Assembly (NCBI GenBank): GCA_964401385.1
Contig: CAYNYF010000052.1
Location: 1 to 29,608 of the forward strand
DNA from: CAYNYF01 sp964401385
GTDB taxonomy: Bacteria > Planctomycetota > Phycisphaerae > SM23-33
Direction: 5' to 3'
DNA length: 29,608 nucleotides
Of the stretch, positions 7,502-15,733 are shown piece after piece. The notes under the pieces are model-generated. The model ran no database searches, had not been told where the DNA came from, and worked only from the letters and a program-made list of their open reading frames with translations. The translations under genes were made by a program, and so were the position numbers. The first letter of the stretch is position 1; each line of letters starts with the position of its first letter.

Positions 7502-8164
7502 CTACTCTTTCGTGAGGACCAGGATCTCGACGCGGCGATTCTTGGCTTTGTCGGCGGCGGCTGTGTTGGGCGCGACAAAGTGGGTCGCCCCCATGGCCAC
7601 GGTCTCAAGGTTCTCCGCCGATATGCCGAGCTTTCGGAGCTCCCGCGTGACCGCCATGGCCCGATTGGCCGAGAGGTCCAGATTGTCCTTCCACAGCTTG
7701 GCGCTCCTGCTGATCGGGTCGCTGTCGGTAAAGCCGCAAACCCGCACCAGGGCATTGGAGTGCCGATTCTTGATCGTCGCGGCAACCTGTCTGAGCCTGG
7801 CGGCGCCTTTGGTAGACAGCCTGGCACGTCCGGGGGCGAAGAGGATGTCACTGGCCAACGTAAACTTGGCGACGGCCGGACGCGGCGGAGGAGGCCCGGG
7901 CTGTTCCGCTTGCTTGTCCAGACTGGCTATTTGCACCCTCGCGGCCGTGAGTTCTCGGTCCTTCTCGTTCAGCCGGGCGGTGAGGCGGCCTTTCTCGACG
8001 TCGCTGGCCGCCAGATCGTTTTGAAGACCCTGGTGCTTCAGTTGAAGGCCGTTGTACTCCTGCTCCATCGCCTTTAATTGTTCTTTGTACTCATTCTGGC
8101 AGCCGACGGTTGCCAAGCCCGCAGCCAGCAACACAACCGTCAGCACAGCGGCCGGGCGGTTCAT
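7502..8164 (-). CDS. OmpA/Pal-type peptidoglycan-binding lipoprotein
   Basis: A 220-residue envelope protein. Residues 1-22 form a lipoprotein signal ending in the lipobox TVGC, with the acylated Cys at about 22. Residues 25-85 are a predicted coiled coil (repeated Leu/Lys/Glu spacing), followed by a Pro-rich linker and a C-terminal OmpA domain with RVCGFTDSDP, DNLDLSANRAMAV, LRKLGIS and KNRRVEILV, the surfaces that hold diaminopimelate in this fold. The family GHTD is GFTD here. It probably anchors the outer membrane to the cell wall. ATG 8164 has a clear GAAAGGAGAAGG site; the open frame upstream of it is not used. It precedes hisA by 16 nt, but no functional link is apparent. Confidence 0.9.
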   Translation of the reverse strand: MNRPAAVLTVVLLAAGLATVGCQNEYKEQLKAMEQEYNGLQLKHQGLQNDLAASDVEKGRLTARLNEKDRELTAARVQIASLDKQAEQPGPPPPRPAVAKFTLASDILFAPGRARLSTKGAARLRQVAATIKNRHSNALVRVCGFTDSDPISRSAKLWKDNLDLSANRAMAVTRELRKLGISAENLETVAMGATHFVAPNTAAADKAKNRRVEILVLTKE

Positions 8165-8212
8165 CGTCCCTTCTCCTTTCTCCCTTAGCAGTGTTACCCC
8201 AGTCAAAGCGGG

Positions 8213-8218
8213 ATTATA
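8213..8218 (-). promoter_or_regulatory. Candidate -10 box before the OmpA-type gene
   Basis: A consensus TATAAT lies on the minus strand about 50 nt before ATG 8164. No good -35 box is found at 16-18 bp, so this is a partial promoter call only. Confidence 0.35.
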
Positions 8219-8341
8219 CACCTCCAAGCGGTCGACGCCAGCAGTTTTCGCCGCAAGTCGCAGCAGCGGGCCGGCGCTTTCAGGACCGGTCCAAACAACC
8301 ACTGGCCGCCGACCGTCGGGCTCGGAAAACCACGTGCCTCA

Positions 8342-8656
8342 TCACGGCTGTTGCCGCTTTTCCCGGTCCGCCAGCTTTGTCAACTGCTGCTGCGCGGCCT
8401 TTTCGGTACGCTGCTTCGCTCCGGCCTTGAACGCCGAGACGGACCACGGAAGCAGCTTGGTGAAGGTCATCCACAGGACGACCCCGCCAGCGGCGGCCAG
8501 CAGCAGCCAGGCGGCCGGCCCCATGGTAACCGGTCGCCAGAAAACCTGCATCTGCCATGCGCCGCCGATGTTGTTCACCAGCAGGATGCCCGCCGCCACC
8601 AGAATCAGGGCGGCCACGATCGCCAGGATGTATCCCCGCAGTAGTTTCCAATTCAT
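8342..8656 (-). CDS. Small two-helix membrane protein, LapA-like topology
   Basis: A 104-residue protein with two membrane helices, residues about 9-30 (ILAIVAALILVAAGILLV) and 45-66 (GPAAWLLLAAAGGVVLWMTF), then a charged helical tail rich in Lys, Gln and Glu that probably sits in the cytoplasm. The arrangement, with a short polar segment between the helices, resembles LapA-domain (DUF1049) proteins, but similarity is by topology only. ATG 8656 follows ACGGAGAA. The prepilin peptidase gene ends 20 nt upstream, so the two are likely co-transcribed. Function unknown. Confidence 0.7.
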   Translation of the reverse strand: MNWKLLRGYILAIVAALILVAAGILLVNNIGGAWQMQVFWRPVTMGPAAWLLLAAAGGVVLWMTFTKLLPWSVSAFKAGAKQRTEKAAQQQLTKLADREKRQQP

Positions 8657-8676
8657 TGTCAGTTCTCCGTGCGGAA

Positions 8677-9873
8677 TCACGGCCAGGCCGCTGGGAAGAT
8701 CAGGGCCAAAATCCCATCGTAGAATAGTAGCACCACCAGTGCTCCCAGTGCCAACCACGGGCCGTATGGCAGCTCTCGCTTGCCCTTGACGGTCAGCAGG
8801 TACAACGCCCAGATCAGGCCGAAGACCGGGGCGGCGAAGAAAGTCAAAGAGGCAACCTTCCAGCCGGCGACGGCCCCGACCGCGCCCAGGATGTGCACGT
8901 CGCCCATGCCCATGGCCTCCTTGCCGAAGGCAAGGGTTCCGACGATCCGCGTCCCCCAGATCCACGCCGCCCCGACGAGCATGCCGAAGATGGCCCCGAC
9001 CCCCGAGGCCAAGTGGGCGGCGAGCGGGCCGGCGGCGCGCGGGCCGAGCAGGCCGTCGAGAAACTGCCCCACCGGGCCAATGCGAGTGGCGGCAAGGTAC
9101 GCCGCCAGCGCCAGCACGATCGCGGGGGTCAGGAACAGCAGCTCCCGCAGGATCTCAGTTCGCGGGTTGACGCCGGAGGCGGAGGTAATGGCCACCCCTC
9201 GGTCCTTCGCGTCTTTGCCGCCGGCCGAATCGACGGGCAAAGGCCTGTCCTCGGCGTCGAGAAAGCTCGGCCGGATCCACCCAAAGTGGAGGAGGATACT
9301 GGCGACGATCAGCCCGAGGACGGCCGCCAGTGAGGCCGCCGCAGTCGCGGCCGAAACCACCGGCATGAACGGATGCGGCCGGAAGGCCACCGCGCCGATC
9401 CCTATGGCCGCGCACACCCACATCACCGGCAGCGGGACGATGAAGAACTTTACGTCCACCACTGAGGCCGCCAGCAGCCCGCACAGCAGCGCCGTGTGGG
9501 CAAGGAGCATCGGCCACGCCGTGCCGAACTCCAGCGCCCCGGGCACCGCCCGGCCCATCGGATCCACAGGCGTGCGGAGCTTCAGCACGAAGTAGCAGAC
9601 GTACATGCCGGATACCAGCACCGCGGTCAGGAATTCAATCAGAAGGTACCGTGGCGAGATCGGTCCCTTGCACCGTCGGCAGCGCCCGCGCAACACAAAC
9701 CAACTGACCAGAGGGATGTTGTCGTACCAGTTGATGGCCACCCCGCATCGGGGGCAGTGGCTGGCGGGGAAAACGATGCTTTCGCCGCGGGGAAGGCGGT
9801 AGCTCACCACGTTCAGAAAGCTGCCCACGCATGCCCCGACGGCAAACAGAAACAAGATCCAGACAGGATGCAC
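8677..9873 (-). CDS. Prepilin peptidase, A24 family, with a long insert
   Basis: A 398-residue polytopic membrane aspartic protease that cleaves and N-methylates type IV prepilins and type II secretion pseudopilins. Seen: the GACVGSFLNVVSYRLPRGES start, a cytoplasmic four-Cys zinc-type motif (CPRC and CRRC, residues about 40-70), the first catalytic Asp in VVDVKFFIVP, and the second in GMGDVHILGAVGA. Typical family members are nearer 250-290 residues; here about 100 extra residues lie between the two Asp motifs, including a polar stretch (DRPLPVDSAGGKDAKDRG) and more membrane helices. The start is a GTG with GAAGGGAG upstream and a promoter with an extended -10. No pilin or secretion genes are in the window. 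Confidence 0.93.
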   Translation of the reverse strand: MHPVWILFLFAVGACVGSFLNVVSYRLPRGESIVFPASHCPRCGVAINWYDNIPLVSWFVLRGRCRRCKGPISPRYLLIEFLTAVLVSGMYVCYFVLKLRTPVDPMGRAVPGALEFGTAWPMLLAHTALLCGLLAASVVDVKFFIVPLPVMWVCAAIGIGAVAFRPHPFMPVVSAATAAASLAAVLGLIVASILLHFGWIRPSFLDAEDRPLPVDSAGGKDAKDRGVAITSASGVNPRTEILRELLFLTPAIVLALAAYLAATRIGPVGQFLDGLLGPRAAGPLAAHLASGVGAIFGMLVGAAWIWGTRIVGTLAFGKEAMGMGDVHILGAVGAVAGWKVASLTFFAAPVFGLIWALYLLTVKGKRELPYGPWLALGALVVLLFYDGILALIFPAAWP

Positions 9874-9902
9874 GCCCGATGACTCCCTTCTCGACGCGCC
9901 GG

Positions 9903-9931
9903 ATCATAGCACACCCGGAAGCTCTTTTCAA
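9903..9931 (-). promoter_or_regulatory. Promoter of the prepilin peptidase gene
   Basis: TTGAAA (9931-9926) and TATGAT (9908-9903) are 17 bp apart on the minus strand, with TGC just before the -10 box, an extended -10. The start would lie about 20 nt before the GTG at 9873. Confidence 0.6.
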
Positions 9932-10000
9932 TAATGCGTTGCAGCCGGGTCCGACGCTTGGACAAGCCCCCCCGGCCAGCCCTTGGGCCTTAAGAAAAGC

Positions 10001-10028
10001 TTGCATGTCCGTACGTCGCCACTATAAT
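10001..10028 (+). promoter_or_regulatory. Promoter of the aldolase gene
   Basis: TTGCAT (10001-10006) and a consensus TATAAT (10023-10028) are 16 bp apart. The leader would be about 50 nt. It is back to back with the promoter at 9903-9931, so 9874-10083 is a divergent control region. Confidence 0.65.
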
Positions 10029-10083
10029 TTCCTTGAACTTCCGGGAAAGCTCGAGAAATCCGGTAAGAGAAAGGCAGGTTCCC

Positions 10084-11106
10084 ATGTCATTGGTCTCGAT
10101 GCGTCAGCTCCTGGATCACGCGGCCGAGAACGGCTACGGCCTGGCGGCGTTCAACGTCAACAACATGGAGCAGATTCAGGCGATCATGCAAGCCGCGGTG
10201 GAAACGGAAAGCCCCGTCATCGTCCAGGCTTCGCGCGGTGCGCGGAAATACGCCAACGAGAACTTCCTGCGGCACCTGATACTGGCCGCGGCGGAGCTGT
10301 ACCCGCAGATCCCCCTGGCCATGCACCAGGACCACGGCAACTCCCCGGCTACGTGCATCTCGGCCATCGAGAACGGGTTTACCTCGGTGATGATGGACGG
10401 CTCGCTGGACGAGGCCGGCAAGAACATCAGCACGTTGGAGTACAACGTCAAGGTCACCCAGGAGGTGGTCAAGTACGCCCACGCCCGGGGAGTGACGGTG
10501 GAGGGCGAGCTGGGGGCCTTGGGCGGCATTGAGGACGGCCACGGCGCCGGCCTGTCCGCCGAGGAGGCCGCCGAGCACCTGACCGACCCCGACCAGGCGG
10601 TCGAGTTCGTCGAGGCCACCGGCGTGGACGCCCTGGCGGTGGCCATCGGCACCAGCCACGGCGCTTACAAGTTCACGAGCAAGCCCACCGGCGACGTGCT
10701 GGTCATGAGCCGGATCGAGGAAATCAACAAGCGCCTGCCCAACACCCACCTGGTCATGCACGGCTCCTCCAGCGTGCCGCGGGAGCTGGTGAAGATCATC
10801 GACGACTACGGCGGCAACATCGGCGAGACCTACGGCGTGCCGGTCGAGGAGATACAGCGCGGCATCGCCCACGGCGTGCGCAAGGTCAACATCGACACCG
10901 ATAACCGGCTGGCCATGACCGGGGCGATCCGCAAGGCATTCCATGAGAATCCCAAGGAGTTCGATCCGCGGAAGTACCTCGGCCCGGCGCGGGAGGCGAT
11001 GAAGAAGGTGTGCTTGGCGCGCATGACCGCCTTCGGGCAAGCCGGCAACGCCGGAAAGATCAAGGCCAAGAGCCTGGACCAGATGAAGAAGTTTTACGCG
11101 TCTTGA
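10084..11106 (+). CDS. fba: Class II fructose-bisphosphate aldolase
   Basis: A 340-residue zinc-dependent aldolase that interconverts fructose 1,6-bisphosphate with DHAP and glyceraldehyde 3-phosphate. Seen: GYGLAAFNVNNMEQ at the N-terminus; MHQDHGNS with the catalytic Asp D83 and zinc ligand H84; VEGELGALGG; zinc ligands H192 in GTSHGAYK and H226 in MHGSSSVP; and VRKVNIDTDNRLAMTGAIRK for the phosphate. The length and the HGSSSVP form fit the type-B class II enzymes found with Calvin-cycle or glycolysis genes. ATG 10084 follows AAAGGCAGG and matches the conserved start; the open frame from 10033 is shorter leader. It is a single gene with its own strong promoter; the next gene begins 79 nt on. 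Confidence 0.95.
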   Translation: MSLVSMRQLLDHAAENGYGLAAFNVNNMEQIQAIMQAAVETESPVIVQASRGARKYANENFLRHLILAAAELYPQIPLAMHQDHGNSPATCISAIENGFTSVMMDGSLDEAGKNISTLEYNVKVTQEVVKYAHARGVTVEGELGALGGIEDGHGAGLSAEEAAEHLTDPDQAVEFVEATGVDALAVAIGTSHGAYKFTSKPTGDVLVMSRIEEINKRLPNTHLVMHGSSSVPRELVKIIDDYGGNIGETYGVPVEEIQRGIAHGVRKVNIDTDNRLAMTGAIRKAFHENPKEFDPRKYLGPAREAMKKVCLARMTAFGQAGNAGKIKAKSLDQMKKFYAS

Positions 11107-11185
11107 GCCGGCCCGGTTTTGACGGCTTGCCTTTTGGGTCCGTACGATCCAGTCCGGCGAGGTTGGCGTTGATGAGGACTCTGAG

Positions 11186-12316
11186 GTGGTCAAGGACACT
11201 GCCATCTTGGGGGCATTGTTGGTCGGCCTGGCTCTGCCGACCGGCGCGGGGGGCATGCCGAACGACATTCCCCCGGAGATCGTCGCCCACAAGAGCGAGT
11301 TGATCGTGATCGGCCAGGCCAGCGAGGTCGGCCAGCCGACGGAGCTGGAATTGGCGCTGCCCGACGAGGCCAAGCCTGTCAAAGGCTGGTTTCGTACTTA
11401 CAAGGTCAAGATCGCCCGGGTGATCAAGGATCAAGGCGCCTCTGAGGCCGAGAGGGAAAGGAAAACGCCCGAGGATGCGGCAGAGAGGGAGGCTGCCGCC
11501 AGGCCGGCTGGCGGGACGGAGATCGCGGTGCTGGCCCGTTCGGACCCGCCCAAAGGCCAGCGCAGAACCGGCCGGGCCCGGCGCGGCAGCCATCCCCGCC
11601 TCGTGCAGAGGTGGCAGTATGTCCTGCTGCTGCGAAGCCTGCCGGACAGGCGAGAGTACTACCTGCCGTCGAATCCCATGAACTATGCCCGCGCGCGTCG
11701 GACGGAAGTGGCCCGGATCGAGAAAGCCGCCAACGTCGACGCCTGGCCGTGGGGGGAGGCGTTGGCCGGGCTCCAGATCGCCGTGATTGCCGCCAAATCC
11801 GTGCTGCCGTTTCAACGGCACCAGATCATCGCCAGCGGGGCCGACCGCGGCAAGGGCCCGGCCGCGCAGCGGGTCGGCGGCGCCCACGTCCAGGTCGTGG
11901 TGGCCCTCCGGAACACCTCCCAGCATCCGATCACCGTCAACATGTACAAGTGGGACAAGTTGCTTTCGCTGCGAGCCACCGGTCCCGATGGCAAGACCGT
12001 CGAGCACGACTTCTACAAGTACTATCGCTTCGACAGGAAGCCGGACTTCGACCCGAAATACACTGCGACCATCCCACCCGGGGAGGTGCTGTTCACCGGG
12101 CCGGATGGGCCCAGCCAACGCACGATCGGCGTCAGCATGCCCCTGACGCCGGGCAACTGGAAGCTCCGCGCCGCTTACAGCTCTCAGCGCCAAGCCGAGG
12201 AGACAAAGGACGGCGAAGAGGAGAAAGCAAAGCTCTGGACGGGGAAGATCGAATCGGCACCCGCGGCCGTCGAGGTTCGAAAGCTGCCGGGCTTCGGGCC
12301 GATGCCCGGAAAGTAG
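11186..12316 (+). CDS. Secreted protein of unknown function with a beta-sandwich-like C-terminus
   Basis: A 376-residue protein. Residues 1-20 form a probable signal peptide (Lys, then AILGALLVGLALPTGAGG). A charged segment rich in Glu, Arg and Ala spans about 85-140. The last third (VVVALRNTSQHPITVNMYKWD, then PPGEVLFTGPDG and PGNWKLRAAYS) has the alternating pattern of an immunoglobulin-like or BsuPI-like sandwich of the kind found in planctomycete exported proteins; this is a loose resemblance. The only usable start in frame after the last stop at 11120 is GTG 11186, with a weak GAGG nearby; ATG 11172 is in another frame. It follows the aldolase on the same strand, but no functional link is evident. 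Confidence 0.65.
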   Translation: MVKDTAILGALLVGLALPTGAGGMPNDIPPEIVAHKSELIVIGQASEVGQPTELELALPDEAKPVKGWFRTYKVKIARVIKDQGASEAERERKTPEDAAEREAAARPAGGTEIAVLARSDPPKGQRRTGRARRGSHPRLVQRWQYVLLLRSLPDRREYYLPSNPMNYARARRTEVARIEKAANVDAWPWGEALAGLQIAVIAAKSVLPFQRHQIIASGADRGKGPAAQRVGGAHVQVVVALRNTSQHPITVNMYKWDKLLSLRATGPDGKTVEHDFYKYYRFDRKPDFDPKYTATIPPGEVLFTGPDGPSQRTIGVSMPLTPGNWKLRAAYSSQRQAEETKDGEEEKAKLWTGKIESAPAAVEVRKLPGFGPMPGK

Positions 12317-12364
12317 AGCGCCTCTTTAGTCCACCGGTAGAGATCGCACGCGGACGACCGCCTC

Positions 12365-13603
12365 TCAGGCGTAGTTATCTGAGACGTCGCGGACGATTCT
12401 CGTCCATTCAACCAGGTCCTCGAATCGGCCCCGTATCGTCTCGATGTCCTTCAGCGTGATGTCCACGTGGCATCCTTTGGTGGCGACCAAGGCCTCGCGG
12501 ACTACCCGGCGAACCCTGTCCGGTTGGAAGCCGGTGCAGATCATCTCGGCCGGGTTCGGCCGCCACGAGTAAACGTAGTCCTGGCCGATCTGCTCGGCGC
12601 AGGCCCGCACGTCGGCCCAGGGGGTCACGGAGATCCGCCGGAGATTGGGAATCTTCCGCAGGCAATCGATCTTGCGGGTCAGGTTCTCGCAGCAGCCGTA
12701 GGCCGCCAGACCAAACTTGCTCATGATGGGTGCCTGGTACTGGAGCATGAACTCCTCGAACATCTGCGGCGAGACCAGCGTGGTCTCCTGAGAGGCCATG
12801 AAGACCCAGAGCTGGTCGCGCTTGACGGGTTCGCCGTTGGCGGCCGGGTCGGGCAGTTCGAGGGCGTAGGGCATGGCCTGGTTCTGGTGATCGCACAGCC
12901 GCCAGTCGCCGGCGTTCTCGGCCTGCTCGTGCACGCGGAGGATGCCATCCCGCATGAAGGCCAGCAGTGTGTGCAGCCATTGCGGCCGATCCATCATGTC
13001 CAGCATGAACTGCTCCAAGCCGCGAAGCTGGACCACATCGGTGGAGATATCCGCGCTCCAGTGACGAAAGCAGGGCGCCCGGCTCAAGGTAACCTGGAGA
13101 ATGTCACCGACGGCGTCCTGCAACTTCGCCAGATTCTCCGCGGTGGCCGCTTCGTCGATGACGTGGCGCGGAGGCACCATCCTGTCCAGGTCGGCCTCGG
13201 TCTTCAGGGCGGGGGCGAACATCCAGGCGCCGCGTTTTTCGGAGCTGGGGATGTGGCGAATTTCCGGCCCCCAGCGGCTCGGCCCGTCAGGCGTGGCGTA
13301 GGAGGCCTGGACGGTGATCCACGGCTCGATGATGTAATCGTCGCCGAGCCGATCCTGATAGATCGACTGCCGCAGCAATCGCTCGTGGCCGCGGAAGAAA
13401 GGATCCTCGCATTGCAGTTTCTCGTCGGGGAATACTTCCTGCCAACAGGCGAAGTAGCGGACGTACAGCAGCGGGCGCGTCCTCTGGAGGCTGTTGTGCC
13501 TGCGCCACAGGTCACGCCGCTGGTCTTGGATTTCCTTGGCGGCGATCTCGGCCACCTGTTTGGCCAGGTCGCGGAGGACCCTGATGTCTCCGGATTTACC
13601 CAT
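12365..13603 (-). CDS. Uroporphyrinogen decarboxylase-like (URO-D) family protein
   Basis: A 412-residue protein resembling the URO-D/cobalamin-methyltransferase superfamily of TIM barrels. Family-like features include the dense Arg/Trp N-terminal half, the helix VVQLRGLEQFMLDMMDRPQWLHTLL, YGCCENLTRKIDCLRKIPNLRRISVTPWAD in the second half and VYSWRPNPAEMI near the end. HemE itself has a short PVWLMRQAGR-type motif that I do not see, so this is not the haem enzyme; relatives act as methyltransferases or are uncharacterised. Start: ATG 13603 gives a natural N-terminus, but the strong AGGAGGT lies 21 nt away; GTG 13651 is the alternative, adding 16 residues. It is last in the tyrS operon, 26 nt after the 62-residue gene. 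Confidence 0.8.
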   Translation of the reverse strand: MGKSGDIRVLRDLAKQVAEIAAKEIQDQRRDLWRRHNSLQRTRPLLYVRYFACWQEVFPDEKLQCEDPFFRGHERLLRQSIYQDRLGDDYIIEPWITVQASYATPDGPSRWGPEIRHIPSSEKRGAWMFAPALKTEADLDRMVPPRHVIDEAATAENLAKLQDAVGDILQVTLSRAPCFRHWSADISTDVVQLRGLEQFMLDMMDRPQWLHTLLAFMRDGILRVHEQAENAGDWRLCDHQNQAMPYALELPDPAANGEPVKRDQLWVFMASQETTLVSPQMFEEFMLQYQAPIMSKFGLAAYGCCENLTRKIDCLRKIPNLRRISVTPWADVRACAEQIGQDYVYSWRPNPAEMICTGFQPDRVRRVVREALVATKGCHVDITLKDIETIRGRFEDLVEWTRIVRDVSDNYA

Positions 13604-13629
13604 GGCAGGCGATCGTTCGACCGAACCTC

Positions 13630-13818
13630 CTATCGTCGAAGCCTCAACCACCTCCGCCGGAAGGCGTCTCGCAGCCGCTGGTTGAATCGCAGGCCGTCCC
13701 CGCCGGGGCGGGTGGAGAAGTCCGCCCGGGCGTAATCTTCCGGCGAGGGCCGCCGCGCCGGCCAGACGCGCAGGACGAAATCGAATATGGCGGCCTTGAT
13801 CCTACGGCTCGGTCGCAT
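13630..13818 (-). CDS. Small basic protein, unrecognised
   Basis: A 62-residue, very Arg-rich protein (MRPSRRIKAAIFDFVLRVWP at the start, RRRWLRLRR at the end) with a hydrophobic patch near residues 9-19. It is probably genuine because its ATG overlaps the TGA of the gene before it (ATGA at 13815-13818 on the minus strand) and its TAG is nested in the ribosome binding site region of the URO-D-like gene. Its charge suggests contact with nucleic acid or membrane lipid; nothing more can be said. Short Arg-rich frames also arise by chance in G+C-rich DNA, so some doubt remains. Confidence 0.55.
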   Translation of the reverse strand: MRPSRRIKAAIFDFVLRVWPARRPSPEDYARADFSTRPGGDGLRFNQRLRDAFRRRWLRLRR

Positions 13819-14411
13819 CAGGCCGTCCTCTGAATTGGCTCGCCGACGCTGCCGAGGACCTCCTGGCGGCTTCTGGCCCGGCGGGCGGGGTCGGCGTGCA
13901 ACTGCTCCGATTCAATGATCCGGGCGTCCCGCCGGATCACTTGGAGCCTGCCGGTGCCGCCGTCGGCTCTCTCGCCCGCGGTGACGTCGTGGTCAAGCAT
14001 CCAGCGCGACACGTCCTCGTCGTGCTCGGCCGGATACGCCAAGCCAACCACATACGGCGCGCGCGAACCATCGGCAAGCTTTCCCAGCAGCAGTTGAGCC
14101 CGGCACGGCAAGGGGCTTTCCTCAGCCAGGCGCCGGATCTGGCCGAACTCTCGGCGGGCGCCCGGCAAGTCCCGGCAGTAGAAGAACAGGCCCGTTTCCA
14201 ACTGAAACCGCTGGAACGGCACGCCTTTCAGCTCCATGGCCCCATCCGGGCGGGCGTCGTAGATGCGGTAGACCTTTACGTCGCGATAGGCCTCGGACTC
14301 CAGCAGCATGGCCACTTCATCGGCCGTGTAGCCGACGCTGACAGTCTGGCCGAAATCCACGACGTACAGTCCCACGTAACGATCAGGATGTGCCAAAACC
14401 GGCAGTCGCAT
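13818..14411 (-). CDS. Unrecognised 197-residue protein in the tyrS operon
   Basis: A soluble protein without signal peptide or membrane helix. The N-terminal part, HPDRYVGLYVVDFG followed by VSVGYTADEVAMLLES, reads as a compact alpha/beta domain of genuine protein, and the middle has LFFYCRDLPGARREFGQIRRLAEE. The C-terminus becomes Arg-rich. I recognise no family. ATG 14411 follows GAAGGCGAG directly and is preferred; GTG 14465, four bases past tyrS, would add 18 residues. It lies between tyrS and the small basic gene, overlapping the latter by 4 bases, so coupled expression with tyrS is likely. A role in translation is only suggested by position. Confidence 0.75.
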   Translation of the reverse strand: MRLPVLAHPDRYVGLYVVDFGQTVSVGYTADEVAMLLESEAYRDVKVYRIYDARPDGAMELKGVPFQRFQLETGLFFYCRDLPGARREFGQIRRLAEESPLPCRAQLLLGKLADGSRAPYVVGLAYPAEHDEDVSRWMLDHDVTAGERADGGTGRLQVIRRDARIIESEQLHADPARRARSRQEVLGSVGEPIQRTA

Positions 14412-14469
14412 CTCGCCTTCGAAACGTACTTGCCTGACGACGCCCCGCCCGAGGCGGGCGAACACCGCC

Positions 14470-15690
14470 TCACGACAGCTTTATTCTACCAAACCTGCGC
14501 TTGCCGACGCGGAGCACCTGCCCCTCGCGCGGGCGAACTGCGGCGTCGATCTGGTTGATCCTTTCCTCGTCGATGCTCACGGCGTTCTGGCTCACCAGCC
14601 GGCGGGCGGCGCTGCGGCTCTCGGCGAAGCCGGCCATCAGGATCAGCTCGACAATGCCGATCTGCCCGTCGGAGATGACCACTTCCGGCATCTCGGTCGG
14701 AACTTGCCCGGCGGAAAAGACGCGGTCGAACTCCGCGGCGGCGGCCTCGGCGGCGGCCTGGCCCTGATACTGCGTAACGATCGTCCTGCCCAAGGTCGCC
14801 TTGGCCCGCCGCGGATGCGTCCTGTCCGGGTCCACCAGCTCCTTGATCTTCTCGCTCGGCAGGTCCGTCAAGAGCGTGAAGTAATTCTCCATCAACTTGT
14901 CGGGAATGGACATGATCTTGCCGAACATGTCGTTGGGCTCGTCGGTGATCGCGACGTAATTGCCCGTGCTCTTGGACATCTTCTCCTTGCCGTCGAGCCC
15001 GATCAGCAGCGGCAGCATCAGCACGACCTGGGGCTTCTGTCCGTAGGCCCGCTGGATATCCCGCCCGCAAAGGTTGTTAAACGTCTGGTCGGAGCCTCCC
15101 AGCTCGACATCGGCCTTGACGGTCACGCTGTCGTAGGCCTGCATGAGCGGATACAGAAACTCGTGCAGGCCGATCGGCACTTGGTCCTTGTAGCGGAGGG
15201 TGAAGGTGTCCCGCTCCATCATCCTGGCGACGGTCATCTGCCCGGCCAGTTGGAGGATGTCGGCGAGGCGGAGCTTTTCCAGCCACTCGCTGTTGTAGCG
15301 TATCTCCAACTTTGCGGCCGTCGTGTCGAGGATCTTCCCGGCCTGGTCGAAGTAGGTTTTTGCGTTGGCCTTGATCTGCTCGGGCGTGAGCACCGGGCGG
15401 GTTCGGTCCTGTCCGCTCGGGTCGCCAATCCGGGCGGTGTAGTCGCCGATAATCAGGACCGCTTTGTGGCCAAGATCCTGGAATTGGCGCAGCTTCCCCA
15501 GGACCACGGAGTGGCCTATGTGTATGTCGGGGGCCGTGGGGTCCATGCCATATTTGACGCGGAGCGGCCTGCCGGTCTTTTTCGACTCGACAAGGCGCTG
15601 CTCCAGCTCTTCCGGCGAGTGCACCGCCTCGGCGCCGCGCAGCAATACCTCCATCTGCGCGGAGATATCCACTTGAGCCGTCGATTCCAT
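14470..15690 (-). CDS. tyrS: Tyrosyl-tRNA synthetase
   Basis: A 406-residue class I aminoacyl-tRNA synthetase that charges tRNA-Tyr. Seen: DPTAPDIHIGHS with the HIGH motif at residues 57-60, the tyrosine-binding region GDYTARIGDPSG, VELGGSDQTFNN, the KMSKS loop in GKEKMSKSTGNY at roughly residue 240, and an RNA-binding S4 domain over the last 60 residues (GIVELILMAGFAESRSAARRLVSQNAV). The motif style matches the TyrZ-type branch. The ATG at 15690 lacks a Shine-Dalgarno site; the -10 box ends only 9 nt upstream, so the mRNA is probably leaderless. It heads a four-gene minus-strand operon. No T-box is visible, and there would be no room for one. Confidence 0.95.
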   Translation of the reverse strand: MESTAQVDISAQMEVLLRGAEAVHSPEELEQRLVESKKTGRPLRVKYGMDPTAPDIHIGHSVVLGKLRQFQDLGHKAVLIIGDYTARIGDPSGQDRTRPVLTPEQIKANAKTYFDQAGKILDTTAAKLEIRYNSEWLEKLRLADILQLAGQMTVARMMERDTFTLRYKDQVPIGLHEFLYPLMQAYDSVTVKADVELGGSDQTFNNLCGRDIQRAYGQKPQVVLMLPLLIGLDGKEKMSKSTGNYVAITDEPNDMFGKIMSIPDKLMENYFTLLTDLPSEKIKELVDPDRTHPRRAKATLGRTIVTQYQGQAAAEAAAAEFDRVFSAGQVPTEMPEVVISDGQIGIVELILMAGFAESRSAARRLVSQNAVSIDEERINQIDAAVRPREGQVLRVGKRRFGRIKLS

Positions 15691-15699
15691 AGCCAACGG

Positions 15700-15728
15700 A
15701 GTTTAGCCTGCGGCCGATACCTTTTCAA
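15700..15728 (-). promoter_or_regulatory. Promoter of tyrS, implying a leaderless mRNA
   Basis: TTGAAA (15728-15723) and TAAACT (15705-15700) are 17 bp apart. Only 9 nt lie between the -10 box and the tyrS ATG, so transcription should begin 1-4 nt before, or at, the start codon. Confidence 0.55.
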
Positions 15729-15733
15729 ACCCT

